Below, piece after piece: positions 34,798 to 44,492 of a DNA stretch of 64,000 nucleotides. The DNA is taken from contig SCUS01000113.1 of NCBI GenBank assembly GCA_004297725.1, positions 62,001-126,000 of the forward strand, in the 5' to 3' direction. Numbering within the stretch: position 1 is the stretch's first letter; every line of letters starts with the position of its first letter. Both the position numbers and the translations under genes were made by a program. The notes beneath the pieces are model-generated. The model was not told the origin of the DNA. It did not search any database and was given only the letters and a program-made list of their open reading frames with translations. The stretch comes from Myxococcaceae bacterium. Lineage in GTDB: Bacteria > Myxococcota_A > Polyangia > Polyangiales > Ga0077539.

Positions 34798-35874
34798 TCA
34801 GCGCGGGGCGATGATCCGTCGCTCCAGGAGGAAGTCCTTGAGCGAGGCCCAGGCCTTCCCTCGGCCAAGCTGGAGCAGGTGTCCGCCCGTAAAGGTGTCG
34901 ATGCGGGCGTCGAAGTGCGCTCTCAGCCGCTCGGCGTGGGCGCTCGGGGTGATCGCGTCGCGGGCGGCGGCGAGCACCAGCACGCTCTCGGGGGCGACGA
35001 GGGGAGGGCGGGAGAGGGGAGAGACCACCCGAAGCGAGTCGTCGATGCGCCGGCCCACCCACGGGGGAGGCGCCTCGGGGAGGCGAGAGCGGTGCTCCAG
35101 GTACGCGTCACCGAGCGAGGCCAGCGGAACCATCAGGGTGCTGAAGTCCACCGCGGGGTCGACCGTGGCCAGCAGCGCAGCGGTGTATCCGCCGAGGGAC
35201 ATCCCGATGGTTCCGACGGCGGAGGAGCCCTCGGAGCGCAGCCAGGAGTGCCACGCCCGGAGGTCGGAGATGGCCTGGGCGAAGCCCTCCACCGAGCGCC
35301 ACGGGTCCTGTCCGGGGAAGATCCCCCGGCGGCCCTCCGGGGCGCGCGGCCCATGGAAGGGCAGCACGGGGATGAGCACGTCGAGGCCCCACTGATAGAG
35401 CCTCGGCGCCTCGAAGGCGGCCTCCTCGAAGGAGAGGTTGCCTCCCAGGTAGCCGTGGATGCACACCGCCGTCGCCCTCGGGTTCGGGTGCCTCCAGTAG
35501 CGGGCCACCGCGGTGCGGTTCTCCTCGAAGGCGACGTAGGCCTCGCGGGGAAACTCGTGCGTCGGGACGAAGCCCGAGCGGAAGGAGAGGTCCTCCACGC
35601 GGCCGCCGACCGGGAGCGAGCGCACGGGAGTGCGGCGCACGCTCGGCAGCGACGGGGGGACGAAGAAGGCGTCGGGCTCGGCGAGCAGCCTCGGGTCGCC
35701 GTAGGCCTCGGCCACGCGGGCGAGCTGCCGTAGCTGCTGCTCGGGGTCGGGGCGAGGCCCCTTGGAGCGGCGGGCGACGTCCAGGGCCATGTCGATGGCG
35801 GTGCGGTCGACCCAGCTCCCTGCGGCGTTGGCGAGGTGGGCGATCCAGGAGCCCTTGCGTACCAGCGGGGGCAT
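34798..35874 (-). CDS. Alpha/beta hydrolase
   Basis: This 358-residue protein has the alpha/beta hydrolase core: TAVCIHGYLGGNLSFEEAAF with the oxyanion HG, a nucleophile elbow GTIGMSLGGYTAALLA (Ser of GMSLG), LVLAAARDAITP with the likely catalytic Asp, and TFTGGHLLQLGRG with the catalytic His. An N-terminal helical extension of about 130 residues precedes it, as in ABHD18-like proteins, a comparison made from memory. No signal peptide is present. The substrate is unknown; the pncB neighbour does not indicate one. It starts 7 bases after the SixA-like gene. Confidence 0.84.
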   Translation of the reverse strand: MPPLVRKGSWIAHLANAAGSWVDRTAIDMALDVARRSKGPRPDPEQQLRQLARVAEAYGDPRLLAEPDAFFVPPSLPSVRRTPVRSLPVGGRVEDLSFRSGFVPTHEFPREAYVAFEENRTAVARYWRHPNPRATAVCIHGYLGGNLSFEEAAFEAPRLYQWGLDVLIPVLPFHGPRAPEGRRGIFPGQDPWRSVEGFAQAISDLRAWHSWLRSEGSSAVGTIGMSLGGYTAALLATVDPAVDFSTLMVPLASLGDAYLEHRSRLPEAPPPWVGRRIDDSLRVVSPLSRPPLVAPESVLVLAAARDAITPSAHAERLRAHFDARIDTFTGGHLLQLGRGKAWASLKDFLLERRIIAPR

Positions 35875-35881
35875 CGGGGCC

Positions 35882-36364
35882 TCAGTCCGGCAGACGGTCG
35901 ACGGTGCTCTCCGTCCTCGGCACGAACATCCCCTCGAAGCGCCAGCTCCCGTCCTTGTGCTGGAGGGTGACCACCGCGGACTTCTCGACCCCCGGCCAGC
36001 GGTCGGTCTTGAGCAGCGACACCACCAGCCGGGAGAGCGTGGGCTCGTGGCCCACCAGCGCCAGGCGCCCTTCGCCCTTCCACCCTGCGATGTAGCGCTC
36101 GATGGCCCCCACGTCGCCGGTCGCCAGCGCCTGGAGCACCGTCACCGGCCCATCGGGAGGGCAGCGCTCGGCGACGATCTCCGCGGTCTGCACGGCGCGC
36201 ACGAGCGGCGAGGTGACGATCGCGCCCGGCGGGTGCTTGCGCAGGTGCTTCGCGGCGGTGACCGTCTCCTCGCGCCCCCGGGCGGTGAGCCAGCGGGAGC
36301 CGTCGGAGACCTCCGGGGCGGCGTCGACCGCCTCGCCATGTCGGATCAGATAGAGCTTCGTCAT
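35882..36364 (-). CDS. SixA-like histidine phosphatase
   Basis: This 160-residue protein belongs to the histidine phosphatase superfamily: LYLIRHGEAVD (RHG with phospho-accepting His 9), TSPLVRAVQTAEIV and LVGHEPTLSRLV with His 106. The length fits SixA, which removes phosphate from phosphohistidine of sensor kinases. In myxobacteria SixA-type proteins accompany many histidine kinases, but none is nearby. A strong purine-rich ribosome site (GGTGGAGGGAGAG) precedes the ATG at 36364. It is the first gene of the hydrolase-pncB run. Confidence 0.88.
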   Translation of the reverse strand: MTKLYLIRHGEAVDAAPEVSDGSRWLTARGREETVTAAKHLRKHPPGAIVTSPLVRAVQTAEIVAERCPPDGPVTVLQALATGDVGAIERYIAGWKGEGRLALVGHEPTLSRLVVSLLKTDRWPGVEKSAVVTLQHKDGSWRFEGMFVPRTESTVDRLPD

Positions 36365-36406
36365 GGGTTCTCTCCCTCCACCGCTTAGGGGATTTCCCAT
36401 CGCTCC

Positions 36407-36435
36407 GCCATCGGGAGGAACCCGCCGCGGGTCAA
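36407..36435 (-). promoter_or_regulatory. Possible promoter of the SixA-like operon
   Basis: Read on the minus strand, TTGACC (36435-36430) is followed after 17 bases by GATGGC (36412-36407). The -10 box is weak (2 of 6). A leader of about 35-45 bases would contain the ribosome site. Confidence 0.3.
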
Positions 36436-36484
36436 TCGCCGCCGCGACTTGCGGATCGGCGGTCGGCGTGCGACGGCTCCTCCC

Positions 36485-36676
36485 ATGCGCGCTCCGGGGC
36501 TCGGCGAGGTGTTGTTCATCCTGATCCTGGTGGCGGTGGTGTTCGGCGCCTCCAAGGTGAACCCCATCGGAGACGCCGTCGGGGGCTTCATGCGCAACCT
36601 CCGCCGGGGGATGCGCAACGACGATCGCATCACCGTGAAGCCCTCGCCCGACGAGCGCACCGACAAGCCCGGTTGA
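36485..36676 (+). CDS. TatA/E-like single-span small protein
   Basis: This 63-residue protein has a short N terminus (MRAPGLGE), one membrane helix (VLFILILVAVVFGASKV), then an amphipathic Arg-rich helix (GDAVGGFMRNLRRGMRN) and an acidic tail. The order matches TatA/TatE twin-arginine translocation subunits: helix, FG hinge, then amphipathic helix. It lacks the usual KLP after FGA (here SKVNPIG) and no tatB or tatC gene is in the window. It could be a standalone TatA paralogue or an unrelated single-span protein. An upstream ATG at 36449 would add an Arg-rich segment and is less likely. Confidence 0.7.
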   Translation: MRAPGLGEVLFILILVAVVFGASKVNPIGDAVGGFMRNLRRGMRNDDRITVKPSPDERTDKPG

Positions 36677-36701
36677 CGCGGGTGATGCCGGTGGGTATGG
36701 G
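36673..36701 (+). promoter_or_regulatory. Strong candidate promoter before the LysM gene
   Basis: TTGACG (36673-36678), a 17-base spacer and TATGGG (36696-36701) match a sigma70 pattern. It begins inside the last codons of the TatA-like gene. The ATG of the LysM gene is 9 bases after the -10 box, so the transcript would be leaderless or nearly so. Confidence 0.45.
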
Positions 36702-36710
36702 GCGACCCCC

Positions 36711-37508
36711 ATGCACCCCCGCTGGCTCTCGCTGGCTCTCAGCCTCCTCGCCGCACCGACCGCGGCGCTCTCCCAGAACCGCGACCGGGCCCCCATCTCC
36801 GCCCGCGATCGGGCCTACGTGGTGAGGCCCGGCGACACGATCCGTCGCATCGCCGCGGTGCTGGAGGTGCCCGTGAGCGAGGTCGCGGCGCTCAACAGCC
36901 TCCGCCCCCCCTACCTCCTCACCGTGGGGCGTCGGCTGAGGGTTCCCGCCGGGGTCTCGCAGGAGGTGCTGCGCACGCTGCCCACCCGCGAGGAGGTGTC
37001 CACCGACGACGAGGGAGGAACGCACCGCCCCGGCCGGGTGAACCTGGTGAGGGCGCGCGACGGGGTCGAGCTCAGCACCAACTTCACCGCGACGGGCCCG
37101 GCGCTGAGGGCGCGCGTCGAGCGGATGCTCCAGTCGAGGGCGGGTCAGGTGCACATGATCCACCCGAGGCTGGTGCGGGTGCTCCCGACCCTCAGCGACC
37201 GCTTCGGGGGGAGGCGCATCACGGTGCTCTCGGGCTACCGCCCGCACCGCGGAGGGCGAGACGAGCCGCGCAGCCGCCACGCCATGGGCTACGCCGTCGA
37301 CCTCCGGGTGGAGGGCGTCGGGCTGAGGGCGGTGTGGGAGTTCTGCCGGACGATCCCCAACGTCGGCTGCGGGCTCTCGACGCGCGGCAACTTCGTCCAC
37401 GTCGACGTGCGCACCGAGTCGGCCTCGTGGACCCTCGGCGGTCGGGACGAGCCCACCCCGGCGGAGGACGATCTGCGCGAGGTCTCCGAGGAAGCGCGCC
37501 CGGAGTAG
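36711..37508 (+). CDS. LysM and DUF882/M15-type murein peptidase
   Basis: This 265-residue exported protein (signal cut near ALSQ) has one LysM domain (AYVVRPGDTIRRIAAVLEVPVSEVAALNSL, about 35-80), which binds peptidoglycan. The C-terminal DUF882/YcbK-type domain, related to the M15 zinc peptidases, has VLSGYRPHRGGRDEPRSRHAMGYAVDLRV and NFVHVDVR. The His and Asp of SRHAMGYAVD and the His of FVHVD are the expected zinc ligands. It probably cuts wall cross-links. Only 9 bases separate the -10-like box and the start codon. Confidence 0.88.
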   Translation: MHPRWLSLALSLLAAPTAALSQNRDRAPISARDRAYVVRPGDTIRRIAAVLEVPVSEVAALNSLRPPYLLTVGRRLRVPAGVSQEVLRTLPTREEVSTDDEGGTHRPGRVNLVRARDGVELSTNFTATGPALRARVERMLQSRAGQVHMIHPRLVRVLPTLSDRFGGRRITVLSGYRPHRGGRDEPRSRHAMGYAVDLRVEGVGLRAVWEFCRTIPNVGCGLSTRGNFVHVDVRTESASWTLGGRDEPTPAEDDLREVSEEARPE

Positions 37509-37722
37509 CAGCCACCCGGGCGGCAGCGCCGACCCGGAGCGGCCGAGCAGGCAGGGCACCGGGCCGCGCCGCAGGGCCGGAGCCGCCGTCCATGCAGGTG
37601 CACCGGCGGGCGCTCCGACCCGGAAACGCCGAATTGCATCGTGTTTGGTGGCGATTCCGGAGCGGGTGTCGTGCGAGCCTCGACGCGCGGCGCAGGTCGC
37701 GCCGGCGGAGGTGGAGACGCGA

Positions 37723-38403
37723 ATGGCGACGCTGAGGACGCAGGTGCAGAACCCCGGGGCGCGCAGGACGGTGGGGCAGTCGGTGCTCTCCGCCGCGAAG
37801 GTGGTGGACACGAAGAAGGTGAAGGCGCGGCTCGCGGCCTTCGCCAAGGCCCACGCGGCCTACGTGAAGGCGGCCGACAAGGTGGTCGCGGCGGAGGCGG
37901 TGAGGGACGCGGCGCACGCCGCGGTGGCGCAGCACGACGTGGCGCAGGACGTGGCGGTCGACGCGCTGGTGCTGGCGCTGGTGGGGTCCGGCGCGCCGAG
38001 GCTGTCGCCGCTGAAGGGCCTGTCGAACGTGGCCCCGGCCGACCTGAAGAAGCTCGGTACGCAGAAGGAGGCGAAGGAGCTGCTGCGCATCGCGGCGGCG
38101 ATCACCAGGCAGGGGGCCGCGAGCCCGGCGCTGAAGAAGGCGACGAAGGCGGCGCACGACGCGGCCACGGCGGTGATCAAGGCGGGGGTGTCGGTGGTGC
38201 CGAGGGAGAAGCTCTACCAGGAGTCGCTGGCGGCGAGGGACGCCCTCGGGCAGCCCTGGGAGACGGCGCTGGCGTACCTGAAGCGCGCGGCGCGCGTGGC
38301 GGAGGACGACGGGGCGACGGGGCTCTTCGCGGCGCTCTTCGAGGGGACGGCCGCGGTGCCCGCGAAGAAGAAGCCCGCGAAGAAGAAGCCCGCGGGGGGC
38401 TGA
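37723..38403 (+). CDS. Helical protein of unknown function with KKKPAKKKPA tail
   Basis: This 226-residue protein is almost all Ala, Lys, Val and Glu-rich helix (KVKARLAAFAKAHAAYVKAADKVVAAEAVRDAAHAAVAQHDVAQ). It ends in a basic KKKPAKKKPAGG tail resembling histone H1 or DNA-binding tails. No family is recognised. A ribosome site (GGCGGAGGTGGAG) supports the ATG at 37723. In-frame sequence upstream to 37645 is Arg-rich and less likely. It ends three bases before the convergent CorC-type gene. A DNA or RNA contact through the tail is plausible. Confidence 0.66.
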   Translation: MATLRTQVQNPGARRTVGQSVLSAAKVVDTKKVKARLAAFAKAHAAYVKAADKVVAAEAVRDAAHAAVAQHDVAQDVAVDALVLALVGSGAPRLSPLKGLSNVAPADLKKLGTQKEAKELLRIAAAITRQGAASPALKKATKAAHDAATAVIKAGVSVVPREKLYQESLAARDALGQPWETALAYLKRAARVAEDDGATGLFAALFEGTAAVPAKKKPAKKKPAGG

Positions 38404-38406
38404 GAG

Positions 38407-39720
38407 TCAGTCTCCCGGGCCGCTCGGGCGATGGGAGTGCCGCCGCGATTTGAGCACCACGCGCTCGACGCGCCGGCGGCGCACCTGCTCGACCCTGGCC
38501 TCCCACTCTCCGAAGCGCACCGTGTCCCCGGCCCTCGCGAGCCGCCCCAGGCGCTCGACCACGGCGCCCGCGAGGGTCTCGGCGTCGATCTCGCCCAGGT
38601 CGACCCCCTTGGCTTCGAGGTCGTTGATGGTCACCCGGCCGCCCGCCACCACGAGGCCGTCGCCCCGGACCTCCACCGTGGGCGACTCGTGCTCCTTGTC
38701 GTGCTCGTCGCGGATCTCCCCGACGATCTCCTCCAGCACGTCTTCGAGGGTGAGCACGCCGCTGGTGCCGCCGTACTCGTCGACGACCAGGGCCATCGGG
38801 CGCTGGGTGCGCTGCATCTCGCGCATCAGCTCGAAGAGCCCCTTGCTCTCCGGGACCACCAGCAGCTCGCGCATGATGGCCCTCAGCGAGGGCGGGGGCT
38901 CGACCTCGTGGATGACGTCCTTGAAGTGGACGTACCCGACGACCTTGTCGAGGTCGCCGCCCTCCACCAGGGGGTAGCGGGTGAAGCCCGAGGCGCGCAT
39001 CCGGGCGACCGCGGTGTCGACCGGGGCGTCCGCGTCGATCCAGGTGACGTCGAGGCGGGGGACCATGACGCTGCGGGCGGTGCCCTCGGTGAAGCGCACC
39101 ATGCGCTCAAGGAGCTGGCGCTTCTGCTGGGAGAGTCGCCCCTTGGCGTAGGCCTGGGTCATCATCCCGAGCACCTCCTCTTCGGAGAGCGAGCCTTCGG
39201 TGTCCTTGAGGCCTCCGTGGCCGGTGAGGCGGAGCAGCATCCTGGCGCCGAGGTTGATGGCCATGAGGGCGGGGTAGGTGCCCCAGTAGAACCACCGGAG
39301 GGGGCGCGCGACGAGGAGCGAGAGGCGCTCGGCCTGGGAGATGGCGACCAGCTTCGGGGCCTGCTCGCCGAGGATGATGTGCGCGAAGGTCAGGGCCGTG
39401 AAGCCGAGCACGAAGGCGATGGAGTGCACCGCCGGGCCGGGCCGGGCCCCGACCTGGAGCGCGACGTACTCCAGGATGTGGGCGATGGCGGGCTCGCCCA
39501 CCCAGCCGAGGCCGAGCGAGGCCAGGGTGATGCCCAGCTGGGTGGCGGAGAGGTAGCTCTCGAGGTTCTGGAAGATGTCGACGAGGGCGCGGGCGGAGGG
39601 GTCGGTGCGCTTGGAGATGCGCTCGAGCTGGGTCGCGCGGAGCTTGACCAGCGCGAACTCGGCCGCGACGAAGAACCCATTGAGGAAGACGAAGACCGCG
39701 GTAACGAACAGCGGGAGCAC
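38407..39720 (-). CDS. CNNM/CorC-type transporter (HlyC/CorC family)
   Basis: This 437-residue inner-membrane protein has an N-terminal CNNM/DUF21 domain of three to four helices (FVTAVFVFLNGFFVAAEFALVK; LGLGWVGEPA; FAHIILGEQAPK), two CBS domains (about 205-335, MVPRLDVTWIDAD and MALVVDEYGGTSGVLTLEDVLEEIVGEI) and a C-terminal CorC/HlyC domain (VVAGGRVTINDLE, FGEWEARVEQV). Family members take part in magnesium or cobalt efflux or in membrane regulation; transport by this protein is inferred. The start is GTG at 39718-39720, six bases after the upstream Lys/Ala-rich gene on the same strand. Confidence 0.9.
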   Translation of the reverse strand: MLPLFVTAVFVFLNGFFVAAEFALVKLRATQLERISKRTDPSARALVDIFQNLESYLSATQLGITLASLGLGWVGEPAIAHILEYVALQVGARPGPAVHSIAFVLGFTALTFAHIILGEQAPKLVAISQAERLSLLVARPLRWFYWGTYPALMAINLGARMLLRLTGHGGLKDTEGSLSEEEVLGMMTQAYAKGRLSQQKRQLLERMVRFTEGTARSVMVPRLDVTWIDADAPVDTAVARMRASGFTRYPLVEGGDLDKVVGYVHFKDVIHEVEPPPSLRAIMRELLVVPESKGLFELMREMQRTQRPMALVVDEYGGTSGVLTLEDVLEEIVGEIRDEHDKEHESPTVEVRGDGLVVAGGRVTINDLEAKGVDLGEIDAETLAGAVVERLGRLARAGDTVRFGEWEARVEQVRRRRVERVVLKSRRHSHRPSGPGD

Positions 39721-39726
39721 GAGCGA

Positions 39727-40512
39727 TCAGGCCACCGTCGCGCCCACCGGCGCCGAGCCCGGCTCTGGGAAGAGCGCGCGCAGGGCGACGCGGAGGCGCT
39801 CGAAGCCGAGCTCCTCGGCCGCCTCGCGCTGGAAGAGCCGCACGATGCGACGCAGCTCTTCGGCGGTGGTGCGGCCGATGGTGAGCTCGCGCTCGATCTC
39901 CCGCTCGACGAAGGACTCCCAGGAGCCGTAGCCCTTGGCCTGGTAGAGCTCCGGACGGGAGAGCTCGGCGAGGATGAGCCCGGCCTCCCAGAACTGCTTG
40001 TTGAACGAGCGCTTGAGGCCGCGGAGCTTGCCGAGGAGGTTGATCACCGCCATCAGCCGCACCTTGAGCCCCTCGGCGCCGTCCGGCGAGCGGGCGGGCG
40101 CGTGGAGCGAGCCAGGCTGCGTGGCCTTCGGGGGCAGCGGCGGCGTGCCCGGCGAGGGCAGCGGCCGACGGGCCAGGCGACGCGGCAGCATCGGGGGGGC
40201 GCCGCGCTTCACCTTCTTCTTCTTGATCGACATGCCGCCGCTGGAGGACTCCTCCACCGGGGCCGCGCTCACCACGGGGGCCGCCACCGGGGCCGCGGCC
40301 TTCACGGCCCTGGCCGGCTTCGCGGCCTTGACCGCCTTCGCGGCTGGGGCCGACCTGGGCTTCGCGGCCTTCGAGGGCTTCGCGGGCTTCACCGCCTTCA
40401 CGGCCTTGGAGGGCTTCGCAGCCTTCGAGGGCTTGGCCTTCTTCGCAGGAGCGGGACGGGCCTTCACCGTGGGCTTTCCGCGCTTCGCGGCGCTCGCCTT
40501 TGCCTTCGCCAT
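39727..40512 (-). CDS. Histone-H1-like Lys/Ala/Pro-repeat protein with C-terminal domain
   Basis: This 261-residue protein starts with about 75 residues of Lys/Ala/Pro/Ser repeats (KPSKAAKPSKAVKAVKPAKPSKAAK), as in histone H1, AlgP or chlamydial Hc1 tails, then MSIKKKKVKRG. After a Pro-rich linker comes a helical C-terminal domain of about 120 residues (LKVRLMAVINLLGKLRGLKRSFNKQFWEAG, GYGSWESFVEREIERELTIGRTTAEELRRIV), which I do not recognise. The basic tail should bind DNA; a role in nucleoid structure or gene control is inferred. It lies at the head of a two-gene run with the CorC-type gene. Confidence 0.72.
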   Translation of the reverse strand: MAKAKASAAKRGKPTVKARPAPAKKAKPSKAAKPSKAVKAVKPAKPSKAAKPRSAPAAKAVKAAKPARAVKAAAPVAAPVVSAAPVEESSSGGMSIKKKKVKRGAPPMLPRRLARRPLPSPGTPPLPPKATQPGSLHAPARSPDGAEGLKVRLMAVINLLGKLRGLKRSFNKQFWEAGLILAELSRPELYQAKGYGSWESFVEREIERELTIGRTTAEELRRIVRLFQREAAEELGFERLRVALRALFPEPGSAPVGATVA

Positions 40513-40822
40513 GGGACTCTCCACACCGATCCCCACAAGAATGAATTCAGACCGCGGATCGCGACGGTCTTCGCGGTGCATAGCACTGACGCATTCGCCA
40601 CGTCCACCATCTGGCGATGGCGTCAAGGGACTTCGTGGCGATTTCGTCTGTCAAGAAATTTATCCTGCGGCATCGACGAAGTAACGACTGCGCGGGGCGG
40701 CGCGGAGCCCGCTTGTCGCGGGGGCGACTGGGGAACAGACTCCCGCGCTCTCGAATGGCCCTGCGCACGAATGGTCTCCGCGGGGCCCTGAAGTCTCCGG
40801 AAGCGACGAAGGAGTTTCGTGA
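40513..40822. other. Divergent intergenic region, 310 bases
   Basis: This gap separates the Lys/Ala-rich gene (minus) from fadN (plus). It is less GC-rich than average around 40645-40675. On the minus strand there is a perfect TTGACA (see separate entry) and a TTGACG at 40626-40621. For the plus strand I see a ribosome site (GAAGGAG) before fadN but no clear promoter. A 69-codon open frame inside it is rejected. Confidence 0.5.
40649..40654 (-). promoter_or_regulatory. Perfect TTGACA hexamer upstream of the H1-like gene
   Basis: Read on the minus strand, bases 40654-40649 give TTGACA, preceded by an AAATTTC run. No good -10 box follows at 16-18 bases, so it may be a regulator site or an isolated -35. 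A second TTGACG lies at 40626-40621. Confidence 0.25.
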
Positions 40823-43192
<2,370 letters not shown>

Positions 43193-43208
43193 AGGAGACG
43201 AGAACCCA

Positions 43209-44375
43209 ATGGCCGACGTAGTGATCGCCGCTGCCGTGCGCAGCGCCGTTGGACGGGCACACAAGGGTGCGCTCGCTTTGACCCGCCCGGACGACCTCGC
43301 CGGGCAGGTGATTCGTCACCTGCTGACGAAGGTTCCGCAGCTCGACCCGAAGGAGATCGACGACCTGGTTCTCGGGTGCGCGATGCCGGAGGGCGAGCAG
43401 GGGCTCAACATCGCCCGCGTGGTCGGACTTCTGGGAGGGCTCCCGGTGGAGTCCGCCGGGATGACCATCAACCGCTTCTGCTCGAGCGGCCTGCAGGCCA
43501 TCGCGCTGGCCGCCGAGCGCGTCGCGTTCGGCAGCGTCGACGCCATGATCGCCGGCGGCGTCGAGTCGATGACCTCCGTGCCCATGACGGGCAACAAGAT
43601 CACGGTGAGCGCCGAGGTCATGGACCGCTTCCCGACGGCGTACACCCCCATGGGCCTCACCGCGGAGAACGTCGCGAGCCGCTTCAACATCGCCCGCGCC
43701 GACCAGGACCAGTTCGCCGCCGAGAGCCACCGCAAGGCCGCCGCGGCGCAGGCCGCCGGGCGCTTCGACGAGGAGATCGCGCCGGTGAAGGCCGTGCGCT
43801 ACGTGGGTCGCGTCCGCGACGACGTGACCTTCTCGCGCGACGAGATGGTGCGCGCGGACACCACGCTGGAGAAGCTCAGCGCGCTCAAGCCGGTGTTCTC
43901 GGCGAAGGGCAGCGTCACGGCGGGCAACAGCTCGCCGCTCTCGGACGGCGCCGCCGCGGCGGTGGTCATGTCCAAGTCCCGCGCCGACGCGCTGGGCATC
44001 AAGCCCCTCGGGTACTTCCGCGGGTTCCAGGTGGCGGGCGTGGCGCCGGACATCATGGGCATCGGCCCGGTCCCGGCGGTGCGCAAGCTGCTCGCTCGCA
44101 CCGGGCTCAGCCTCGACCAGATCGACCTCATCGAGATGAACGAGGCCTTCGCGTCGCAGTCGCTCTACTGCAAGCGCGAGCTCGGCATCTCCGACGAGAA
44201 GCTCAACGTCAACGGCGGCGCGACGGCGCTCGGCCACCCGCTCGGGTGCACCGGCGCGAAGCTCACCGCCACGCTGCTCCACGAGCTGCGCCGCCGCGGC
44301 GGCCGCTACGGCATCGTCACGATGTGCATCGGCGGCGGCATGGGCGCGGCCGGGCTCTTCGAAGCCATCCACTGA
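43209..44375 (+). CDS. fadA: Acetyl-CoA acyltransferase (thiolase)
   Basis: This 388-residue thiolase cuts 3-ketoacyl-CoA with CoA at the end of the beta-oxidation cycle. Motifs are SAGMTINRFCSSGLQA with nucleophile Cys 91, GGVESMTSVPM, IEMNEAFASQ, NVNGGATALGHPLGCTGAK with His 343, and MCIGGGMGAAGLFE with Cys 373. All catalytic residues are present and the length is typical. A ribosome site (GAAGGAGACG) precedes the ATG. It is cotranscribed with fadN; no acyl-CoA dehydrogenase is in the window. The 3' end is 117 bases from the convergent giant kinase gene. Confidence 0.94.
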   Translation: MADVVIAAAVRSAVGRAHKGALALTRPDDLAGQVIRHLLTKVPQLDPKEIDDLVLGCAMPEGEQGLNIARVVGLLGGLPVESAGMTINRFCSSGLQAIALAAERVAFGSVDAMIAGGVESMTSVPMTGNKITVSAEVMDRFPTAYTPMGLTAENVASRFNIARADQDQFAAESHRKAAAAQAAGRFDEEIAPVKAVRYVGRVRDDVTFSRDEMVRADTTLEKLSALKPVFSAKGSVTAGNSSPLSDGAAAAVVMSKSRADALGIKPLGYFRGFQVAGVAPDIMGIGPVPAVRKLLARTGLSLDQIDLIEMNEAFASQSLYCKRELGISDEKLNVNGGATALGHPLGCTGAKLTATLLHELRRRGGRYGIVTMCIGGGMGAAGLFEAIH

Positions 44376-44492
44376 CCGGCTCCGCGCGTCGCCGACCGGC
44401 GCGCGGAAGGTCCGCTCCTCCCTTCCCAGTTCTCGCTCGCTGACCGGCGTGAGCCGCGACCTCGGCGCCGTCACCCCGGCGAACCGGGCGGT

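Noticed and set aside
33322-35733. Long plus-strand open frame (about 800 codons) over pncB and the hydrolase gene
   Set aside because: It is the antisense shadow of two genes with intact family motifs and catalytic residues on the minus strand.
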